The notes under the pieces: model-generated
What the model was told of the DNA's origin: nothing
Seen by the model: the letters and a program-made list of their open reading frames with translations, nothing else
Databases searched by the model: none
Made by a program: the position numbers and the translations under genes
Shown: one piece after another, positions 26,327 to 36,296 of the stretch
Layout: every line of letters starts with the position of its first letter
Numbering within the stretch: position 1 is the stretch's first letter
From: an uncultured Pelagibacteraceae bacterium
GTDB lineage: Bacteria > Pseudomonadota > Alphaproteobacteria > Pelagibacterales > Pelagibacteraceae
Direction: 5' to 3'
Assembly (NCBI GenBank): GCA_902561015.1
Contig: CACENB010000004.1
Coordinates: 1-62,349, forward strand
DNA: 62,349 nucleotides

Positions 26327-27060
26327 TATCTAATCTTTTTAAAAAATCTATCAAATCTAATAGACTGATTCCATTTCCAAAAATGAAAAATACTTCCAAA
26401 GGATCTGTCTGATGAAAAGAAAATAAACTGTGCCTTGCCTACTAAATTATCTTTATGAACATAACCTACGCTTGATAAATATCTGCTATCTTTGGAACAA
26501 TCTCTATTATCTCCTAAAAAAAAGTAGTTATCTTTGGGCACAACAAAAATATCAGAATTTTTAAAAGATCCATTTTTAAAATAAACCGTTTTATAGTCAT
26601 AGCCATTAGGCAATTTTTCTTTGAAAGAAAAAACATCCACTCTTTTATTTCCACAAAAAATTTTATCTTTATTTAATGTTTTATTTCTAAAAATTATATT
26701 ATTATTTATATACAATTCGGAATTTATAAACTGAATTTTATCTCCCGGAAGTCCAATTAATCTTTTTATATAATCAGTTCTATTATCTGCTGGAGTTTTA
26801 AAGACAACAACATCGCCTCTTTTAGGCTCATTAAAAAAGACTCTTCCTTTAAATATAGGAGGACTAAATGGAAAAGAATGTTTGCTGTAACCAAAAGAAT
26901 ATTTGCTAACAAATAATCTATCACCAACCAAAAGATTGGGCTCCATTGATGAGGACGGTATATAAAATGGTTGAATAATTATAGACCTAATAAAAATGGC
27001 TATTACTAATGCATAAAACAATGTTTTAGTGTTTTCGATTAAAAAATTTTTATTAAACAT
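26326..27060 (-). CDS. lepB: Signal peptidase I
   Basis: 244 residues: one N-terminal membrane helix (about 12-30), the catalytic Ser in PSSSMEPNLLVGD, box D KRGDVVVFKTP, the Lys in DYIKRLIGLPGD, and box E GDNRDCSKDSR. It cleaves signal peptides on the periplasmic side. The acpS-lepB-rnc-recO order is a known alphaproteobacterial cluster. Start and stop overlap neighbours by one base on each side. Confidence 0.96.
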   Translation of the reverse strand: MFNKNFLIENTKTLFYALVIAIFIRSIIIQPFYIPSSSMEPNLLVGDRLFVSKYSFGYSKHSFPFSPPIFKGRVFFNEPKRGDVVVFKTPADNRTDYIKRLIGLPGDKIQFINSELYINNNIIFRNKTLNKDKIFCGNKRVDVFSFKEKLPNGYDYKTVYFKNGSFKNSDIFVVPKDNYFFLGDNRDCSKDSRYLSSVGYVHKDNLVGKAQFIFFSSDRSFGSIFHFWKWNQSIRFDRFFKKIR

Positions 27061-27446
27061 TATTGTTTTTGAATAATTGTAAATGCTATTGAATAGTCTT
27101 TTTCATCAGAAATTGAAAGATACAAATTATACTTTTTTACTTTAAATCTTTTATAAATAAGATTGTTAATTTTTTTTGTTTTTCGAAAATAGGGTTTACC
27201 TAATTTATCATTTAAAATCTCAATGTCTTTAAAGTTAAGATCACCTCGAATACCAGTACCTAAGGATTTAGAAAAAGACTCTTTCGCTGCAAATCTTTTT
27301 GCAAAAAAAGGTATTTTTGTTTTTTTTTTTGTAGAAAAATTTATTTCATTTTTAGTAAAAGTTCGTAAAAGGAAATTTTTTTTTCGTGCTATGGTTTTAA
27401 GTCTATCATTTTTGACTATATCTACGCCTACACCTAAAATTTTCAT
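27060..27446 (-). CDS. acpS: Holo-[acyl-carrier-protein] synthase
   Basis: 128 residues. LGVGVDIVKNDRL supplies the Mg-binding Asp, and FFAKRFAAKESFSKSLGTG carries the Lys-Glu pair of the 4'-phosphopantetheinyl transferase site. It moves phosphopantetheine from CoA to ACP. It lies one base downstream of pdxJ, the classical pdxJ-acpS pair. Confidence 0.95.
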   Translation of the reverse strand: MKILGVGVDIVKNDRLKTIARKKNFLLRTFTKNEINFSTKKKTKIPFFAKRFAAKESFSKSLGTGIRGDLNFKDIEILNDKLGKPYFRKTKKINNLIYKRFKVKKYNLYLSISDEKDYSIAFTIIQKQ

Positions 27447-27447
27447 G

Positions 27448-28164
27448 TTACTTAATTATAGTCTTAAATTTTTTAATCACATTATTTAAACCCAAAAAAA
27501 CTGACTCCCCTATTATAAAATGTCCAATGTTAAACTCTTTTATCTCATTTATTTTAGTTAGGATTTTTGTTGTTTTGTAGTCAAGACCATGTCCTGCATG
27601 AACCTCTATTCCTAAATTATTTGCAAGAAAAGAACAATCTTTAACTCTCTTTAATTCTTTTGAAAAGCTTTTTCCTGTTTTAACTAAACTAGATAATTTA
27701 CCTGTATGAATTTCAACACAATCAGCATTAATTGCTTTTGATATTCTAATATCTTTCAAAGAAGGATTAACAAAAAGACTTGTTCTAATATTCAATCTTT
27801 TAAATTTTTTTATTATGTTTTGTATTTTGGTTTTGTTTTTAATCAAATCTAAACCACCTTCAGTGGTTATTTCTTTTCTTTTTTCAGGCACAATACAAAT
27901 AAAATTAGGCTTTATTTTCATTGCATTTTTAACAATGTCTGAATTTGTTGATATTTCTAAATTTACTAGCAACCCTTTTATAGAACAGATTCTTTTAGCA
28001 TCAGTATCATTTATATGTCTTCTGTCTTCTCTTAAGTGAATTGTAATTGAATCTGCTCCAACTTTTTTAGCAAACTTAGCAGAGTAGACTGGATCTGGAT
28101 GATTTTCACCTCTAGCATTTCTCAAAGTTGCTACATGATCTATATTTACCCCTAAACGTTTCAC
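27448..28164 (-). CDS. pdxJ: Pyridoxine 5'-phosphate synthase
   Basis: 238 residues of the PdxJ TIM barrel: LGVNIDHVATLRNARG at the N-terminus, TIHLREDRRHI, CVEIHTGKL, EVHAGHGLDY and FNIGHFIIGESVF. It makes pyridoxine phosphate from 1-deoxyxylulose 5-phosphate and aminoacetone phosphate. It overlaps pyrE by 4 bases. Confidence 0.96.
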   Translation of the reverse strand: MKRLGVNIDHVATLRNARGENHPDPVYSAKFAKKVGADSITIHLREDRRHINDTDAKRICSIKGLLVNLEISTNSDIVKNAMKIKPNFICIVPEKRKEITTEGGLDLIKNKTKIQNIIKKFKRLNIRTSLFVNPSLKDIRISKAINADCVEIHTGKLSSLVKTGKSFSKELKRVKDCSFLANNLGIEVHAGHGLDYKTTKILTKINEIKEFNIGHFIIGESVFLGLNNVIKKFKTIIK

Positions 28165-28748
28165 TTTGTAAATCTACTCCCTGGCACTGTTATAGGAATA
28201 AGTTTTAAACTATCTGGTATTTTTTTTTTATCAAAAATTGGCACATCTATTTTTATATGAGAAATAATTTTTTTTTTTATTTTAAGTTTCTTTTTGTTAG
28301 ACCTGTCAATTATAGAGGCAAATCCAACTAATTTTGCTTTAGCTTTTTTTATTAATTTAACACACTCAATACTAGACTTCCCTGTCGTAATCACATCTTC
28401 AATTATTAAAACCTTTGAACCTTTTCTTATCTTGAATCCTCTTCTAAGTGTGAATTTACCTCTTACTCTTTCGCAAAAAATAGTTTCTTTCTTTAAAATT
28501 CTACCTATTTCATAACCAATTATTATACCTCCCATTGCTGGAGATAAGATAAGATCAAATTTAATAAAATTTTTTTTGATCTTTCTTGCTAAAGATTTAC
28601 ATATTTTTTCAGCTTTATGGGGATAACTTAGAAGTTTTGCACATTGAATATATTTTGAAGAGTGAAGTCCTGAAGATAGTACAAAATGTCCTTCTAAAAG
28701 CGCGTCAGTTTCTCTTAAAATATTTAAGGATTTTTTGTGTGAAAGCAT
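28161..28748 (-). CDS. pyrE: Orotate phosphoribosyltransferase
   Basis: 195 residues. The PRPP-binding signature VLIIEDVITTGKSS is intact, as are GHFVLSSGLHSSKY at the N-terminus and AMGGIIIGYEIGR. It converts orotate and PRPP to OMP in pyrimidine synthesis, with pyrB and the pyrC-like gene at 54924-57151. The chosen ATG lies 44 bases inside the end of the rsh gene, an unusually long overlap, but no later start keeps the conserved N-terminus. Confidence 0.95.
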   Translation of the reverse strand: MLSHKKSLNILRETDALLEGHFVLSSGLHSSKYIQCAKLLSYPHKAEKICKSLARKIKKNFIKFDLILSPAMGGIIIGYEIGRILKKETIFCERVRGKFTLRRGFKIRKGSKVLIIEDVITTGKSSIECVKLIKKAKAKLVGFASIIDRSNKKKLKIKKKIISHIKIDVPIFDKKKIPDSLKLIPITVPGSRFTK

Positions 28749-30450
28749 TTCTTTTATCTTCGTGTCTGATTATCTTAAATTTTATACCTTTTTGTTTAAG
28801 CTCTGCAATAAAATTAGTAAAATTTTTAAGATCTCTTATTATAAGTTGAAACTTGAAATTAATATAATTTGGGTTTTTTCCAACCATCTCAAGATTTGAT
28901 ATATTTAATTTATGTTGTCCTATGAGTGAACTAACATTACCTAATTGACCTGGTTTGTCAGGTAAAGAAATCCATAGAGTGGTATTGTATTTTTTTACTC
29001 TTTCTTGTTTTTTTTCTCCTCTATCATGCCAATACTTTCTAATAGCAGATCTAGCCTTACCTGTTTTAGTAATCGGTATCCAATGTAGTGAGGGTGAATT
29101 ATTTTTGGATGTTATAATTCTTACCGTATCCCCATTTCTTAAAATACTTTGTAATTCACCTTTGTTACCATTAATCTCACAACCAACGGCCGTATCACCT
29201 ATTTTTGTGTGTACTGCATATGCAAAATCAATTGGAGTTGCGTTTTTTGGCAACTTAATCACAGATCCTTTAGGTGTAAAACAAAAGACATTTTCTTGGA
29301 ACATTTGCATTTTAGTGTATTCGTAGGAATGTTCTGGATTTTCATTTTTTTCAATAATCTCAACTAAATCTTTTAACCAATCATACTCTTTCCAGGTTAA
29401 AGAGTTATATTTTTCCGAAGATTTATATTGCCAGTGAGATGCTATTCCTCGTTCAGCAAAATCGTGCATCCTTTTTGTTCTTATTTGAATTTCAATTGGT
29501 TTTTTGTAAGAACCAATTACTGCCGTGTGTATTGACTTATATCCATTAATTTTTGGTGATGATATATAATCTTTAAATTTTCCTGGTATACAATTCCATT
29601 CCTTATGAAGTATCCCTAAAGTTTTATAGCAATCATCTATATTATTTAGAATAATTCTAAATCCAATAATGTCTGTAATTTGCTCTAATGAGACTCTTTT
29701 TTTTTGAACTTTTCTCCAAATTGAAAAAGGAGTTTTCTCTCGACCAAAAATTTTTGACTGAATATTATTCTTAAATAATAATCTGTTAATTTCATTTGAT
29801 AACGTTTCAAAAATATTTTTTTTATTTAATTTTATTTCATCTAATCGTTTTTGAATTAATGACCTTGCATCATTGTTCAAAATTTCAAAAGATAAATCCT
29901 CTAATTCATCCCTAATTCTGTGCATACCCATTCTGTCAGCAAGAGGTGCATATATCTCCATTGTTTCCTGAGCTATTCTTTGTCTTTTATCTTTTTTTTT
30001 AATTGCTTTAATAGTTCTCATATTATGCAGCCGATCTGCAATTTTAACTAATAAAACTCTTATATCTTTTGATGTAGCTAAAATTAATTTTCTAAAGTTT
30101 TCCGCTTTTGAGTTCGGTGATGCAGTATTTTCAAATACAGAAATTTTTGTAACTCCATCAACTAAATCAGCTACTTCAATTCCAAATTCTCCTTTGATTG
30201 TCTCATATGTTGCATAAGTATCTTCTATAGTATCGTGTAATAAACCGGTTGTTATTGTTGCACTGTCCAACTTTAAATCTGTTAAAATATTTGCTACCTC
30301 AATTGGATGAACAGAATAAGGATCTCCCGAAGCTCTTTTTTGGTTCTTATGCGCTTTAACCGCAAAATCGTAAGCTTTATTTAATTTTTCTGGATTCAAA
30401 AATTTATTATAATTTTTGACTTTGTTAATAAGTTCTTGAGGATTTAACAT
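28705..30450 (-). CDS. RelA/SpoT-family (p)ppGpp synthetase/hydrolase, shortened
   Basis: 581 residues against about 700-740 for typical long RSH proteins. The hydrolase HD domain is complete (His48, His72-Asp73 in LLHDTIEDT, ADRLHNMRT with Asp139). The synthetase domain has DIIGFRIIL and KDYISSPKINGYKSIHT. TGS follows (FTPKGSVIKLPKNATPIDFAYAVHTKIGD) and a C-terminal ACT domain starts at about 490 (LWISLPDKPGQLG). TGS runs through KARSAIRKYWHDRG almost straight into ACT, so most of the helical region and the conserved-cysteine/zinc-finger domain are missing. It is predicted to be bifunctional. It follows folK (19-base gap) and overlaps pyrE. Confidence 0.93.
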   Translation of the reverse strand: MLNPQELINKVKNYNKFLNPEKLNKAYDFAVKAHKNQKRASGDPYSVHPIEVANILTDLKLDSATITTGLLHDTIEDTYATYETIKGEFGIEVADLVDGVTKISVFENTASPNSKAENFRKLILATSKDIRVLLVKIADRLHNMRTIKAIKKKDKRQRIAQETMEIYAPLADRMGMHRIRDELEDLSFEILNNDARSLIQKRLDEIKLNKKNIFETLSNEINRLLFKNNIQSKIFGREKTPFSIWRKVQKKRVSLEQITDIIGFRIILNNIDDCYKTLGILHKEWNCIPGKFKDYISSPKINGYKSIHTAVIGSYKKPIEIQIRTKRMHDFAERGIASHWQYKSSEKYNSLTWKEYDWLKDLVEIIEKNENPEHSYEYTKMQMFQENVFCFTPKGSVIKLPKNATPIDFAYAVHTKIGDTAVGCEINGNKGELQSILRNGDTVRIITSKNNSPSLHWIPITKTGKARSAIRKYWHDRGEKKQERVKKYNTTLWISLPDKPGQLGNVSSLIGQHKLNISNLEMVGKNPNYINFKFQLIIRDLKNFTNFIAELKQKGIKFKIIRHEDKRNAFTQKILKYFKRN

Positions 30451-30469
30451 TCTTGTTTATATCATTAAT

Positions 30470-30967
30470 TTAGACAAGTTTAATAGATCTAATGTCACTA
30501 TTTGATAAAGAAAAAATAAGATTTCTTATATATTGTTTGGAATTTGGGTATCTCCAATTTTTTTCTATTTCGAATAATGGTATTAATACGAAGTTTCTAA
30601 GGTGCATTCTGGGATGGGGAACATTTATACCGTTTACAATAATTTTTTGATTATAGTCGATAATATCAATATCACATGTGCGTGGTGAATTTTTAGGTGC
30701 TTTTTTTCTTCCTAAGGATGTTTCTATCTGCTTACAAATTTTTAATAATTCTAATATTTTTAGATTTGATGAAACTTTTAAGATAATATTGTAAAATTTT
30801 GGATTATTTATATTTGGCCAAGACAAAGTTTCATAATAATTTGAGGATTTAATTATATTTATACCTTTGGAATATAACTTGAATTTAGTTTTTTCTATAT
30901 TTTTTTTTCTGTTGCCGAGATTAGAACCAACACTCAAATAAATAATTTTAGCTTGTTTTTCTAACAT
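30470..30967 (-). CDS. folK: Dihydropterin pyrophosphokinase (HPPK)
   Basis: 165 residues from the ATG at 30967, which puts the conserved [16 protein letters not shown] near the N-terminus; the open frame to 31042 would read through smp[12 protein letters not shown] supplies the Mg-binding Asp pair, and [16 protein letters not shown] the ATP/pterin site. It pyrophosphorylates hydroxymethyl-dihydropterin for folate. It overlaps smpB by 20 bases. Confidence 0.93.
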   Translation of the reverse strand: MLEKQAKIIYLSVGSNLGNRKKNIEKTKFKLYSKGINIIKSSNYYETLSWPNINNPKFYNIILKVSSNLKILELLKICKQIETSLGRKKAPKNSPRTCDIDIIDYNQKIIVNGINVPHPRMHLRNFVLIPLFEIEKNWRYPNSKQYIRNLIFSLSNSDIRSIKLV

Positions 30968-31418
30968 ATCTTGCTTTATCACGATTCCAATCTCTTCTTT
31001 TAATCGCAGCTCTCTTATCAAATTGTTTTTTTCCTTTAGCAATAGCTAACTCAATTTTGGCCTTACCTTTCTTAAAATACATTTTTGTTGGAATTATTGT
31101 GAAACCTTCTCTTTGCATTTTACCTATAAGTTTATTTATTTCTTTTTTATTTAGTAAAAGTTTTCTTTCATCTAGTGGTTTATGATTTGTATAACTTGCT
31201 TGTTTATAAGATGCAATATGGGAATTAATTAGAATAATTTCTCCATTTTTTTCAACAGCATAGGAGTCTGCGATATTAACTTTGCCTTGCCTCAAAGATT
31301 TGATCTCCGAACCTTTTAAAACGATTCCAGCCTCTAAGAGATTTTCAAAAAAAAAATTAAAACTGGCTTTTCTGTTTAAACAGATTATTTTTAAACCTTG
31401 ATTGGTTTTTTTCATCAT
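30948..31418 (-). CDS. smpB: SsrA-binding protein SmpB
   Basis: 156 residues from the ATG at 31418, which overlaps the dapA stop (TGATG); a TTG one codon earlier is possible. Core blocks are [53 protein letters not shown] and the basic C-terminal tail that inserts in the mRNA channel. It works with tmRNA in ribosome rescue, so this genome must have an ssrA gene; none was recognised in this window. Confidence 0.96.
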   Translation of the reverse strand: MMKKTNQGLKIICLNRKASFNFFFENLLEAGIVLKGSEIKSLRQGKVNIADSYAVEKNGEIILINSHIASYKQASYTNHKPLDERKLLLNKKEINKLIGKMQREGFTIIPTKMYFKKGKAKIELAIAKGKKQFDKRAAIKRRDWNRDKARYVRKTS

Positions 31419-32299
31419 CAAATCAACTTAGATGAACGGAGTGCTTTTTTGATAATATCTTTTGTTTTTTCTGTAACTTTAACAAGCGGAAGTCTGACAT
31501 CATCATTACAAAGATTTAATAATTTTGCAGCATATTTAACTGGACTTGGATTACTCTCGACAAACATTGCATTATGCAAAGGCTGCAATATTTCATTCAA
31601 ATTTGCAGTTTCTGAAATTGATTTATCATCATCTTTTAAAGAACTTTCTTGAAACTTAGAGCATAATTTGGGTGCTATATTGGCTGTCACACTTATAGCT
31701 CCAACGCCTCCTCTTTTATTAAATTCCATTGCATTATCATCATTTCCAGTTAATTGAATAAATTCTTTTCCCATTTTCTCTAATGTTTGATTTACCCGAT
31801 TTAAGTCGCCCGTAGCATCCTTTACACCAACAATATTTTTTAATTCAAATAATCTTGCCATCGTGTCAACAGACATATCAATAACTGATCTTCCTGGAAT
31901 ATTATAAATCAGGATTGGTATTCCACAATTATCATTTATAGCCTTGTAATGTTGATACAAACCTTCTTGTGTTGGTTTATTATAATATGGAGTAACAATA
32001 AGAGCTCCGTTTGCCCCTATTTTTTCAGCATGTTTTGTTAAAGAAATTGCCTCAACTGTGGAATTGGATCCAGTTCCTGCAATAACAGGTAATTTACCAC
32101 TACTCTCTTTTACACACAATTCAATTACTTTTTGATGCTCGTCATGACTTAAAGTTGGAGACTCTCCTGTCGTGCCAGCGGGTACTAGACCATTTGTTCC
32201 ATTTTCGATATGAAAATGTATTATCTTTATGTAATTTTCTTCATCAAGTTGATTATTTTTAAATGGAGTGACTAAAGCAACATTTGATCCTTTAAACAT
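31418..32299 (-). CDS. dapA: 4-hydroxy-tetrahydrodipicolinate synthase
   Basis: 293 residues. The N-acetylneuraminate-lyase family blocks are [12 protein letters not shown], the Tyr of [22 protein letters not shown], and the Schiff-base Lys in [10 protein letters not shown]. It condenses pyruvate and aspartate semialdehyde for lysine and diaminopimelate, competing with Hom for the same substrate. It is the first gene of the minus-strand run to recO and diverges from the transglycosylase gene (43 bases). Confidence 0.96.
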   Translation of the reverse strand: MFKGSNVALVTPFKNNQLDEENYIKIIHFHIENGTNGLVPAGTTGESPTLSHDEHQKVIELCVKESSGKLPVIAGTGSNSTVEAISLTKHAEKIGANGALIVTPYYNKPTQEGLYQHYKAINDNCGIPILIYNIPGRSVIDMSVDTMARLFELKNIVGVKDATGDLNRVNQTLEKMGKEFIQLTGNDDNAMEFNKRGGVGAISVTANIAPKLCSKFQESSLKDDDKSISETANLNEILQPLHNAMFVESNPSPVKYAAKLLNLCNDDVRLPLVKVTEKTKDIIKKALRSSKLI

Positions 32300-32342
32300 A
32301 AGTACTTATAACATAGTTTAAAGATTCATATAGTAAAAGAAT

Positions 32343-34562
32343 ATGTTTAAAAAATTCTTGTTAATTATTAGTTTGTTTACAATTTTTAATCAATCTGTTG
32401 AAGTTTTTGCAGAAATAATCCCATTAAAAAAGCCTATTCAAAGTATAAAGGGGAAAGAACAAAAGTTATTAATAGATGTCTTAAAACCTTTACAAAAACC
32501 ATCAACTAAAAAAGTTAATAAAAACCAACAAAAAGAGCCTAATTACAAAAAGGTCACAAAGAAAAAAAGTAATTTAGGCGTTATTTTACCTAAAAAAAAA
32601 CCTTTGATAGCAGGAGTCAAAAAAGAGGATCCTGTTAAAAAATCAAAATATTACAGTAAAAAAGATTTCGCTTTAGCAAAAAAAGCTTTGAGTGAGATGA
32701 AACAAGCAAAGTGGACATCTGCTTTAAAAACTTCAAAAAGAGCAAGGGATAAATCAATTTATAATTTTATACAATGGAGACACCTCTTAACAAAAGGAAA
32801 CAAAGCCTCATATTATGAGTATAAAGCATTTATTGATGCGAATGAGGATTACCCAAGAATAGGTAGAATTAAATATTTAGCAGAACATAAACTTTCGACA
32901 GATAATGTGTCACCAAAAAAGATTATTAGTTGGTTTGAAACTACTGAACCACTAAGTGGTTTTGGAAAAATGATATTGGGCGAAAGCTTCATTTTACTGG
33001 GCAATAAGCAAAAAGGAACATCTTTAATTAAAGAAGGATGGGTAACAGCTGAACTAAGCAGATCTGAACTTAAATTTTATAGAAAAAAATTTAAAAAATA
33101 TCTAAATTCAGATGATTATATCAAAAGAGCTGATTACCTTGCCTGGAATAATAAATACTGGGATTTAAAAAGACTTTTAAGATATTTACCAAAAGATTAT
33201 CAGCTCTTATATACAGCAAGGCAACTTTTGATGAGTAAGTCATATGGAGTAGATAATGCTATTGCAAAAGTACCTACTAAATTTAGAAACGATGCAGGGT
33301 TAAATTATGACAGGTTAAAATGGAGACGGAAAAGAGGTAGAGTTGATAGTTCTCTGGAAATTTTATTAAAGATTAACAATACAAAAGATTATCTTGTTCG
33401 ACCTGATAAATGGTGGATTGAGAGAGAAATAATTTCGAGATCTCTTATCTATAAAAAAAAGTTTGAATTGGCTTATAAAGTATCAAGTAATCATGCATTA
33501 ACCGAGGGACCTGAATATGCAGCAGCTGAATGGATGAGTGGATGGATAGCACTAAGTTTTTTGAATGATCCTTTGTTAGCAAAGGATCATTTTGAAAATT
33601 TTTATTACAATGTAGGTTATCCTATAAGTGTATCCCGTGGGGCTTATTGGTTAGCAAAAACATATCAAAAACTTGGTGAACAAAATTTAGCTACTCAATG
33701 GTTTGAAAAAGCTGCGAAATTTTTAACCACCTATTATGGTCAATTGGCATTTATGGAGATAAGTCCTGATAAAAATTTTGAACTATCAAAAGATTTAGAA
33801 GTATCAAAAGAATATAAAGATTATTTTTTTAAAAAAGATTTAGTAAAAACAATTTATCTTCTTGATGAGCTTAATGATGATAAATACACCAAACATATAC
33901 TTAGACACCTAGCTAATGATAATATAGAAAGTGGAAGCGAAATATTAGCAGCACAACTAGCAACCAGCATCGACAGATTTGATTTTGCTATTCAAATCGC
34001 AAAAATTGCTTCCTATGAAAAAAGATTTCATAACAAATACAATTACCCAATTATTAGCACACCCAAATATATTAATGGGAGAAAAATTCCTGAAACTGCA
34101 TTTATTTTATCAATTATCAGACAAGAAAGTGAATTTGACTTAAGTGCTAATAGTCATGCTGGTGCGAAAGGGTTAATGCAATTGATGCCTTACACTGCAA
34201 AAGTAGTAGCTAAACAAGCAAAGCTTCCCTATTCAAAATCTAGATTAACCAAGGATGCAGAATATAATATTAATCTTGGATCTCATTATATTGCAGGATT
34301 ACTCCTAGAGTACGATGGAGCATATCCTTTTGCTATTGCGGCTTACAACGCTGGGCCTAAAAGAGTAAGATATTGGAAAAAAATAAACAAAAATCCTCAA
34401 AAAAATCAAATCGATTATATAAACTGGATAGAATTAATTAAATTTAAAGAAACTAGAAATTATGTTCAAAGGGTTTTGGAAAATTATAATGTATATAGAT
34501 ATATTTTAGAACAGAAACCTTTAAAGATAAAAAATTTTTTCAAAGATGATCCACTGTACTAA
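32343..34562 (+). CDS. Soluble-type lytic transglycosylase (Slt)
   Basis: 739 residues. It has an N-terminal signal (hydrophobic to about 22, FAEII), a Lys/Pro-rich low-complexity linker (about 28-95), a long helical superhelix of TPR-like repeats, and a C-terminal SLT catalytic domain (about 580-700). The domain has the catalytic Glu in SIIRQESEFDLSANSHAGAKGLMQLMP and the YNINLGSHYIAGLL and IAAYNAGPKRV blocks. It cleaves murein glycan strands to 1,6-anhydro ends in the periplasm. It starts 43 bases from dapA and is followed 2 bases later by the TPR gene. Confidence 0.92.
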   Translation: MFKKFLLIISLFTIFNQSVEVFAEIIPLKKPIQSIKGKEQKLLIDVLKPLQKPSTKKVNKNQQKEPNYKKVTKKKSNLGVILPKKKPLIAGVKKEDPVKKSKYYSKKDFALAKKALSEMKQAKWTSALKTSKRARDKSIYNFIQWRHLLTKGNKASYYEYKAFIDANEDYPRIGRIKYLAEHKLSTDNVSPKKIISWFETTEPLSGFGKMILGESFILLGNKQKGTSLIKEGWVTAELSRSELKFYRKKFKKYLNSDDYIKRADYLAWNNKYWDLKRLLRYLPKDYQLLYTARQLLMSKSYGVDNAIAKVPTKFRNDAGLNYDRLKWRRKRGRVDSSLEILLKINNTKDYLVRPDKWWIEREIISRSLIYKKKFELAYKVSSNHALTEGPEYAAAEWMSGWIALSFLNDPLLAKDHFENFYYNVGYPISVSRGAYWLAKTYQKLGEQNLATQWFEKAAKFLTTYYGQLAFMEISPDKNFELSKDLEVSKEYKDYFFKKDLVKTIYLLDELNDDKYTKHILRHLANDNIESGSEILAAQLATSIDRFDFAIQIAKIASYEKRFHNKYNYPIISTPKYINGRKIPETAFILSIIRQESEFDLSANSHAGAKGLMQLMPYTAKVVAKQAKLPYSKSRLTKDAEYNINLGSHYIAGLLLEYDGAYPFAIAAYNAGPKRVRYWKKINKNPQKNQIDYINWIELIKFKETRNYVQRVLENYNVYRYILEQKPLKIKNFFKDDPLY

Positions 34563-34564
34563 AT

Positions 34565-36160
34565 ATGGATACTGATCAATCGTTTTTACAGAAAAAATTA
34601 AATTTAGGAATTAAACTTTTTAACGAAAATAAAATAAACCAAGCTGAGAAGTGTTTTAAATATTTGCTAAGTGAAAAAAAAACACAATTAATCGCTTTTT
34701 TTTATTTAGGTATTATAGAAATTAAAAGAAATAAAACTGATAATGCAAAAAAATATTTTTTTAAGATTCTTGAAATAGATAATAATCATGAAATGACAAA
34801 CCTAAACTTAGGACTTGTTTATTTTCAGGAAAAAGATATTAATAAGTCAATAAAATATTTTGATAAAACGTTAAAAATAAATAATCAAAATTTACTAGCT
34901 AAATATCATCTCGCTCTGATTTATTTATTTAATAAAGAATATTCAAAAGCTAAAAAAAACTTCAAAGAAATATTATTAAAAGAACCAAAAAATATAAATG
35001 CTCTGAATAATCTAGGAATTTGTTATTCGAAACAAATAAATTTTGAAAAGGCAATTAGAATATTTAATGAATGTTTGGTTATTAAAAAAAATCACCAACA
35101 ATCAATTTTGAATTTGGCAAACTGTTTATTTCAAATTAAGAATTATGATGAGTCAATTAATAATTATAATAAAGTATTAGAATTAGTGAAGGATCACACA
35201 ATTGCAAAAATTGGCTTAAGTAAATGTTATTTTGCTTTACATAATTACGAAAAAGGTTTTTATTTTTATGAAGCAAGAAAAAAGAGGCAACTGGATAAGT
35301 TAAAAATTATAAACCATTTAATCCAAAATTTTAATTGTAAAGAATGGTTTGAGGAAAAATTAGATGGTAAAACAATATTAATTCTAAGTGAACAAGGTAT
35401 TGGTGATAATTTACAGTTTGCAAGGTATATTTATTGGTTAAAAGAAAAATTCAATTGTAATATAATTTTTTACATAAATAAAAAAATCTCACATCTTTTT
35501 AAAGATTTTCCATGTAGAGTCATGGATAATTTAGCTGAAGTTGATAAAATTGATTTTTATCAATATTTATTAACTTTACCATATATTCATTACAAAATCG
35601 AAAATAAATTTCAAAAATGTATCCCTTATATTCCAATCGATAAATCTAATAATTTAAATTGGAAAAAAAAACTTGAGAAATTAAGAAAACCCATAATTGC
35701 AATTCAATGGAAAGGTAACGAAAAATTTATCGATGATCAACAAAGATCTATTCCTATTAAATATTTCAGTGATTTAATTAAAAATAATAATTACTCTTTT
35801 ATAAGTTTACAGAAAGATAATTTTTCAACAGAAATTAAACTCAATAATTTACAGGATTATGTTACAGATTTTTCAGAACAAATCGATCTTGGAGATAAGA
35901 GCTTTTTTGACACTATATCTATTCTGAATAATATAGATTTATTGATTTCTGTTGATACTTCAATGACACACCTCGCGTCGACGATGCAAACTAAGACTTT
36001 ACTCTTACTCAACTCTAACCCAGATTGGAGATGGCATATAGAGTTAAAAGAAAAATGTTTTTATGACAATCTGGAAATAATAAAAACTGATGAAATAAAT
36101 GATTGGGAAACAATCTCTTTAAGAATTAATGATAAATTAAGAAAATTATTTAAAACCTAA
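34565..36160 (+). CDS. TPR protein with a glycosyltransferase-9-like C-terminal domain
   Basis: 531 residues. The first half (about 1-230) is tandem 34-residue TPR units, recognisable as repeats of the form ...A-x-x-x-L-G-x-x-Y/F...A-x-x-x-(F/Y)-x-x-x-L...P/N. The second half (about 265-525) begins GKTILILSEQGIGDNLQFARY and includes AIQWKGN, SLQKDN, and DLLISVDTSMTHLASTMQ, the heptosyltransferase/ADP-heptose-like pattern of GT-B folds. Such fusions are common in marine and other proteobacteria and are of uncertain target; they may glycosylate proteins or a surface glycan. It ends next to tRNA-Ser. Confidence 0.8.
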   Translation: MDTDQSFLQKKLNLGIKLFNENKINQAEKCFKYLLSEKKTQLIAFFYLGIIEIKRNKTDNAKKYFFKILEIDNNHEMTNLNLGLVYFQEKDINKSIKYFDKTLKINNQNLLAKYHLALIYLFNKEYSKAKKNFKEILLKEPKNINALNNLGICYSKQINFEKAIRIFNECLVIKKNHQQSILNLANCLFQIKNYDESINNYNKVLELVKDHTIAKIGLSKCYFALHNYEKGFYFYEARKKRQLDKLKIINHLIQNFNCKEWFEEKLDGKTILILSEQGIGDNLQFARYIYWLKEKFNCNIIFYINKKISHLFKDFPCRVMDNLAEVDKIDFYQYLLTLPYIHYKIENKFQKCIPYIPIDKSNNLNWKKKLEKLRKPIIAIQWKGNEKFIDDQQRSIPIKYFSDLIKNNNYSFISLQKDNFSTEIKLNNLQDYVTDFSEQIDLGDKSFFDTISILNNIDLLISVDTSMTHLASTMQTKTLLLLNSNPDWRWHIELKEKCFYDNLEIIKTDEINDWETISLRINDKLRKLFKT

Positions 36161-36175
36161 ATATGTTTAAAGGAA

Positions 36176-36267
36176 TGGCGGAAAAGGAGGGATTCGAACC
36201 CTCGGTACAAGTTTCCTCGCACGGTCATTTAGCAAACGACTGGTTTAAGCCTCTCACCCACTTTTCC
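36176..36267 (-). tRNA. tRNA-Ser (anticodon GCU)
   Basis: 92 bases reading from 36267 down to 36176. The 7-bp acceptor stem GGAAAAG/CTTTTCC, the long class-II variable arm, the TTCGAAT T-loop and an encoded GCCA 3' end are visible. The anticodon loop TTTGCTAAA gives GCU, reading AGU/AGC serine codons. It is the only tRNA in the window and lies between the TPR glycosyltransferase-like gene and the sugar-epimerase pair, a likely insertion spot. Confidence 0.95.
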
Positions 36268-36296
36268 AATAACTGATTTATAATCATTTATATGAC

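Noticed and set aside
30968..31042. N-terminal extension of folK into smpB
   Set aside because: The HPPK N-terminus begins just after the ATG at 30967; the extension is an out-of-frame reading of smpB.
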